From Devosia aquimaris (GTDB taxonomy: Bacteria > Pseudomonadota > Alphaproteobacteria > Rhizobiales > Devosiaceae): a stretch of 64,000 nucleotides of DNA. The stretch lies in the NCBI RefSeq assembly GCF_020169335.1, contig NZ_JAIEZN010000001.1, forward strand, positions 699,426 through 763,425, written 5' to 3'. Position numbers and translations under genes: made by a program. Numbering within the stretch: position 1 is the stretch's first letter; each line of letters starts with the position of its first letter. This document shows positions 62,420 through 64,000 of the stretch, piece after piece. The notes beneath the pieces were generated by a model. The model was not told where the DNA came from. It searched no databases and saw only the letters and a list, made by a program, of their open reading frames with translations.

Positions 62420-63904
62420 CTATTCCATACGTTCGGGGAGATAGTCGGCGCGTGCCAGATTGCCGAAGCGCGTATATTGCGCCTCAAAGCTGAGCTGCAC
62501 AGTGCCCGTGGGGCCATGGCGCTGCTTGGCGATGATCACTTCGGCCTTGCCGTGCACTTTTTCCATTTCGCCTTGCCAAGTCAGGTGTTCCGGCGTGCCT
62601 TCTTTTGGCTCTTTGTTCTTAAGATAGTATTCTTCACGATACACGAACAGCACAACGTCGGCGTCCTGCTCGATAGAACCCGATTCGCGCAGATCCGCCA
62701 GTTGCGGGTGCTTGTCGTCGCGCGCTTCCACCTGACGCGACAGCTGTGACAGCGCGATGATGGGCACTTCGAGCTCCTTGGCCAGCGCCTTGAGCGTGGT
62801 AGTGATTTCGGTCAGCTCCTGCACGCGGTTCTGGCTCGAAGCCTTGCTCGAGCCGCTCAGCAGTTGCAGATAGTCCACGATCAGGCAGTCCAGCCCCTTC
62901 TGTCGCTTGAGGCGGCGCGCGCGCGCCGCCAGCTGCGCCACGCTGATGCCGCCGGTATCGTCGATATAGAGCGGCAGCTTGCTCATCATGTTGCTGACGT
63001 CCACCAGCTTGGAAAACTGGCTGTCGTGGATTCGTCCACGGCGGATATCAGACGATGAAATCTCGGCCTGCTCGGCCAGAATACGCGTGGCGAGCTGTTC
63101 GGAGCTCATTTCCAGGCTGAAGAAGCCCACGATGCCACCATTGGTCGTCTTGAGGTGGCCATCGGCCTGCACTTCGCTGCGGTAGGCCTTGGCGATATTG
63201 AAGGCGATGTTGGTCACCAGCGACGTCTTGCCCATGGCCGGGCGACCGGCCAGCACGATCAAGTCCGAGCGCTGCAACCCGCCCATCTGGCGGTCCATGT
63301 CGTCCAGCCCGGTCGACACACCCGACAGGCCCCCATCGCGCTGATAGGCTTCGCCTGCCATCTGGATGGAGGCGCTCAGCGCTGTGGAAAAGCTGAGGAA
63401 ACCGCCGTCATAGCGGCCCTTCTCGGCCAGCTGGAACAGCTCGCCTTCCACCTTTTCGATCTGCTTGTTCGGCGTCATTTCGACGTCCGAGTCATAGGCG
63501 ACCTGCACCATCTCCTCGCCGACCAGGATCAGGTTGCGGCGGATGGCAAGGTCATAGATGGCCTGGCCATAGTCGGCCGCATTGAGCACCGTGGTGGCTT
63601 CCGCCGCCAGCCGCGCCAGATACTGCGCCATCGTCACATCGGGCAGCAGCTGGTCGGGCAGATGGGTCTTGATCGTGGTGGGATCGGCCGATTTGCCGGC
63701 CCGGATGATCTTGCCGGCCAGCTCATAGATGTCGCGGTGAATGGGCTCGTAGAAATGGATCGGCTCGAGAAAATCCGCCACGCGATAGAAGGCGTCATTG
63801 TTCAGCAGAATGGCGCCCAGCAGCGCCTGTTCGGCCTCCACATTGTGCGGAGCCATGCGGAACGACTTGTCTTCGGCCGGATGCAGCCGTGCGATCTCTG
63901 CCAT
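62420..63904 (-). CDS. dnaB: Replicative DNA helicase DnaB
   Basis: This 494-residue hexameric helicase unwinds DNA at the fork. The N-terminal domain starts RMAPHNVEAEQALLGAILLN, and the RecA-like domain has Walker A LAGRPAMGKTSLV, SLEMSSEQLATRIL, Walker B CLIVDYLQLLSG and the H4 ALSQLSRQVEARDDKHPQLADLRESGSIEQDAD block (core LSQLSRQVEARDDK). No intein is present, since the protein is contiguous. The ATG at 63904 lies below a spacer with several TTAA tracts. It heads the dnaB-alr pair. Confidence 0.96.
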   Translation of the reverse strand: MAEIARLHPAEDKSFRMAPHNVEAEQALLGAILLNNDAFYRVADFLEPIHFYEPIHRDIYELAGKIIRAGKSADPTTIKTHLPDQLLPDVTMAQYLARLAAEATTVLNAADYGQAIYDLAIRRNLILVGEEMVQVAYDSDVEMTPNKQIEKVEGELFQLAEKGRYDGGFLSFSTALSASIQMAGEAYQRDGGLSGVSTGLDDMDRQMGGLQRSDLIVLAGRPAMGKTSLVTNIAFNIAKAYRSEVQADGHLKTTNGGIVGFFSLEMSSEQLATRILAEQAEISSSDIRRGRIHDSQFSKLVDVSNMMSKLPLYIDDTGGISVAQLAARARRLKRQKGLDCLIVDYLQLLSGSSKASSQNRVQELTEITTTLKALAKELEVPIIALSQLSRQVEARDDKHPQLADLRESGSIEQDADVVLFVYREEYYLKNKEPKEGTPEHLTWQGEMEKVHGKAEVIIAKQRHGPTGTVQLSFEAQYTRFGNLARADYLPERME

Positions 63905-64000
63905 GGGTACCTCGGTTAAATCCGTTAACCTTCCTTAACCACGCGACTCAGGCGTGTGTCTTGGCCTACCAACGACAGGGTTAAGGAGACCTCATCGCCC
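63905..64000. promoter_or_regulatory. dnaB upstream region with phased TTAA tracts
   Basis: GGTTAA or TTAACC occurs at 63914-63919, 63925-63930 and 63935-63940, and GGTTAAGG again at 63979-63986. Start-to-start distances of the first three TTAA are 9 and 10 bases. Two of them form an inverted repeat with a five-base spacer, directly upstream of the dnaB start on the minus strand. They could bind a regulator, but the spacing is not the 11 bases of a CtrA site. No gene is visible in the last 96 bases. Confidence 0.35.

Noticed and set aside
63905..63945. A canonical CtrA site ahead of dnaB
   Set aside because: The TTAA tracts are 9 and 10 bases apart start to start, not 11, so a standard CtrA site is not supported.

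Overview
The window looks like a chromosomal segment of a high-GC alphaproteobacterium of the order Hyphomicrobiales. A Devosia-like member (Devosiaceae) is my best guess from gene content and the strong G/C preference at third codon positions; no rRNA or tRNA is present to confirm it. Core blocks familiar from this order are ppx/gppA-rlmE, guaB-MAPEG-rsmB-like-guaA, der, and purF-cvpA-radA...alr-dnaB.

Layout. 1-4355: TRAP transporter genes (dctM cut by the window edge, dctQ), a D-2-hydroxyacid dehydrogenase and a DapA-like aldolase, divergent from a LacI-type regulator. 4360-8293: a SAM methyltransferase divergent from a FecB/FecCD/FecE-type iron-complex ABC transporter, with an Irr-box-like palindrome between them. 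8303-10613: an acid-sugar dehydratase of the enolase superfamily divergent from an AraC regulator. 10719-13870: a membrane protein coupled to a periplasmic VWA protein with three Ig-like repeats. 13867-23676: a nucleobase or N-heterocycle cluster (adenine-deaminase-like, quinone reductase, FAD oxidase, cytosine-deaminase-like, NMT1-type ABC importer, and divergently RidA-like and creatininase-like). 23910-26435: cyanide-insensitive-type cytochrome bd oxidase with a 37-residue subunit. 26810-29448: copper module (DUF2946-like, YcnI, CopC-CopD fusion). 29458-32441: assimilatory nirBD with a sigma-54-like promoter, ANTAR-type RNA hairpins and a terminator in the leader.

32726-54088 is mostly housekeeping: ppx/gppA, rlmE, two MFS exporters, guaB, MAPEG, RsmB/NOP methyltransferase, TspO, acyltransferase, guaA, L,D-transpeptidase, YfgM-like protein, der, a CBS/CNNM protein, GNAT, SDR, purF and cvpA. 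From 54231 to the end comes radA, then about 5.6 kb of accessory genes (a second NMT1-type ABC importer, a small membrane protein, a DUF4287/DUF5655 protein, an AraC regulator and a LysR remnant), then alr and dnaB. In related genomes alr and radA usually lie together, so the accessory block looks like an insertion.

Most linked genes overlap by one base at TGATG or TAATG, implying translational coupling. TTG starts appear common. No rRNA, tRNA, CRISPR array, intact insertion sequence or prophage was seen. The most notable features are the two-layer control signals ahead of nirBD, the nucleobase cluster with a RidA lacking its catalytic arginine, and the Irr-like box ahead of the iron transporter.
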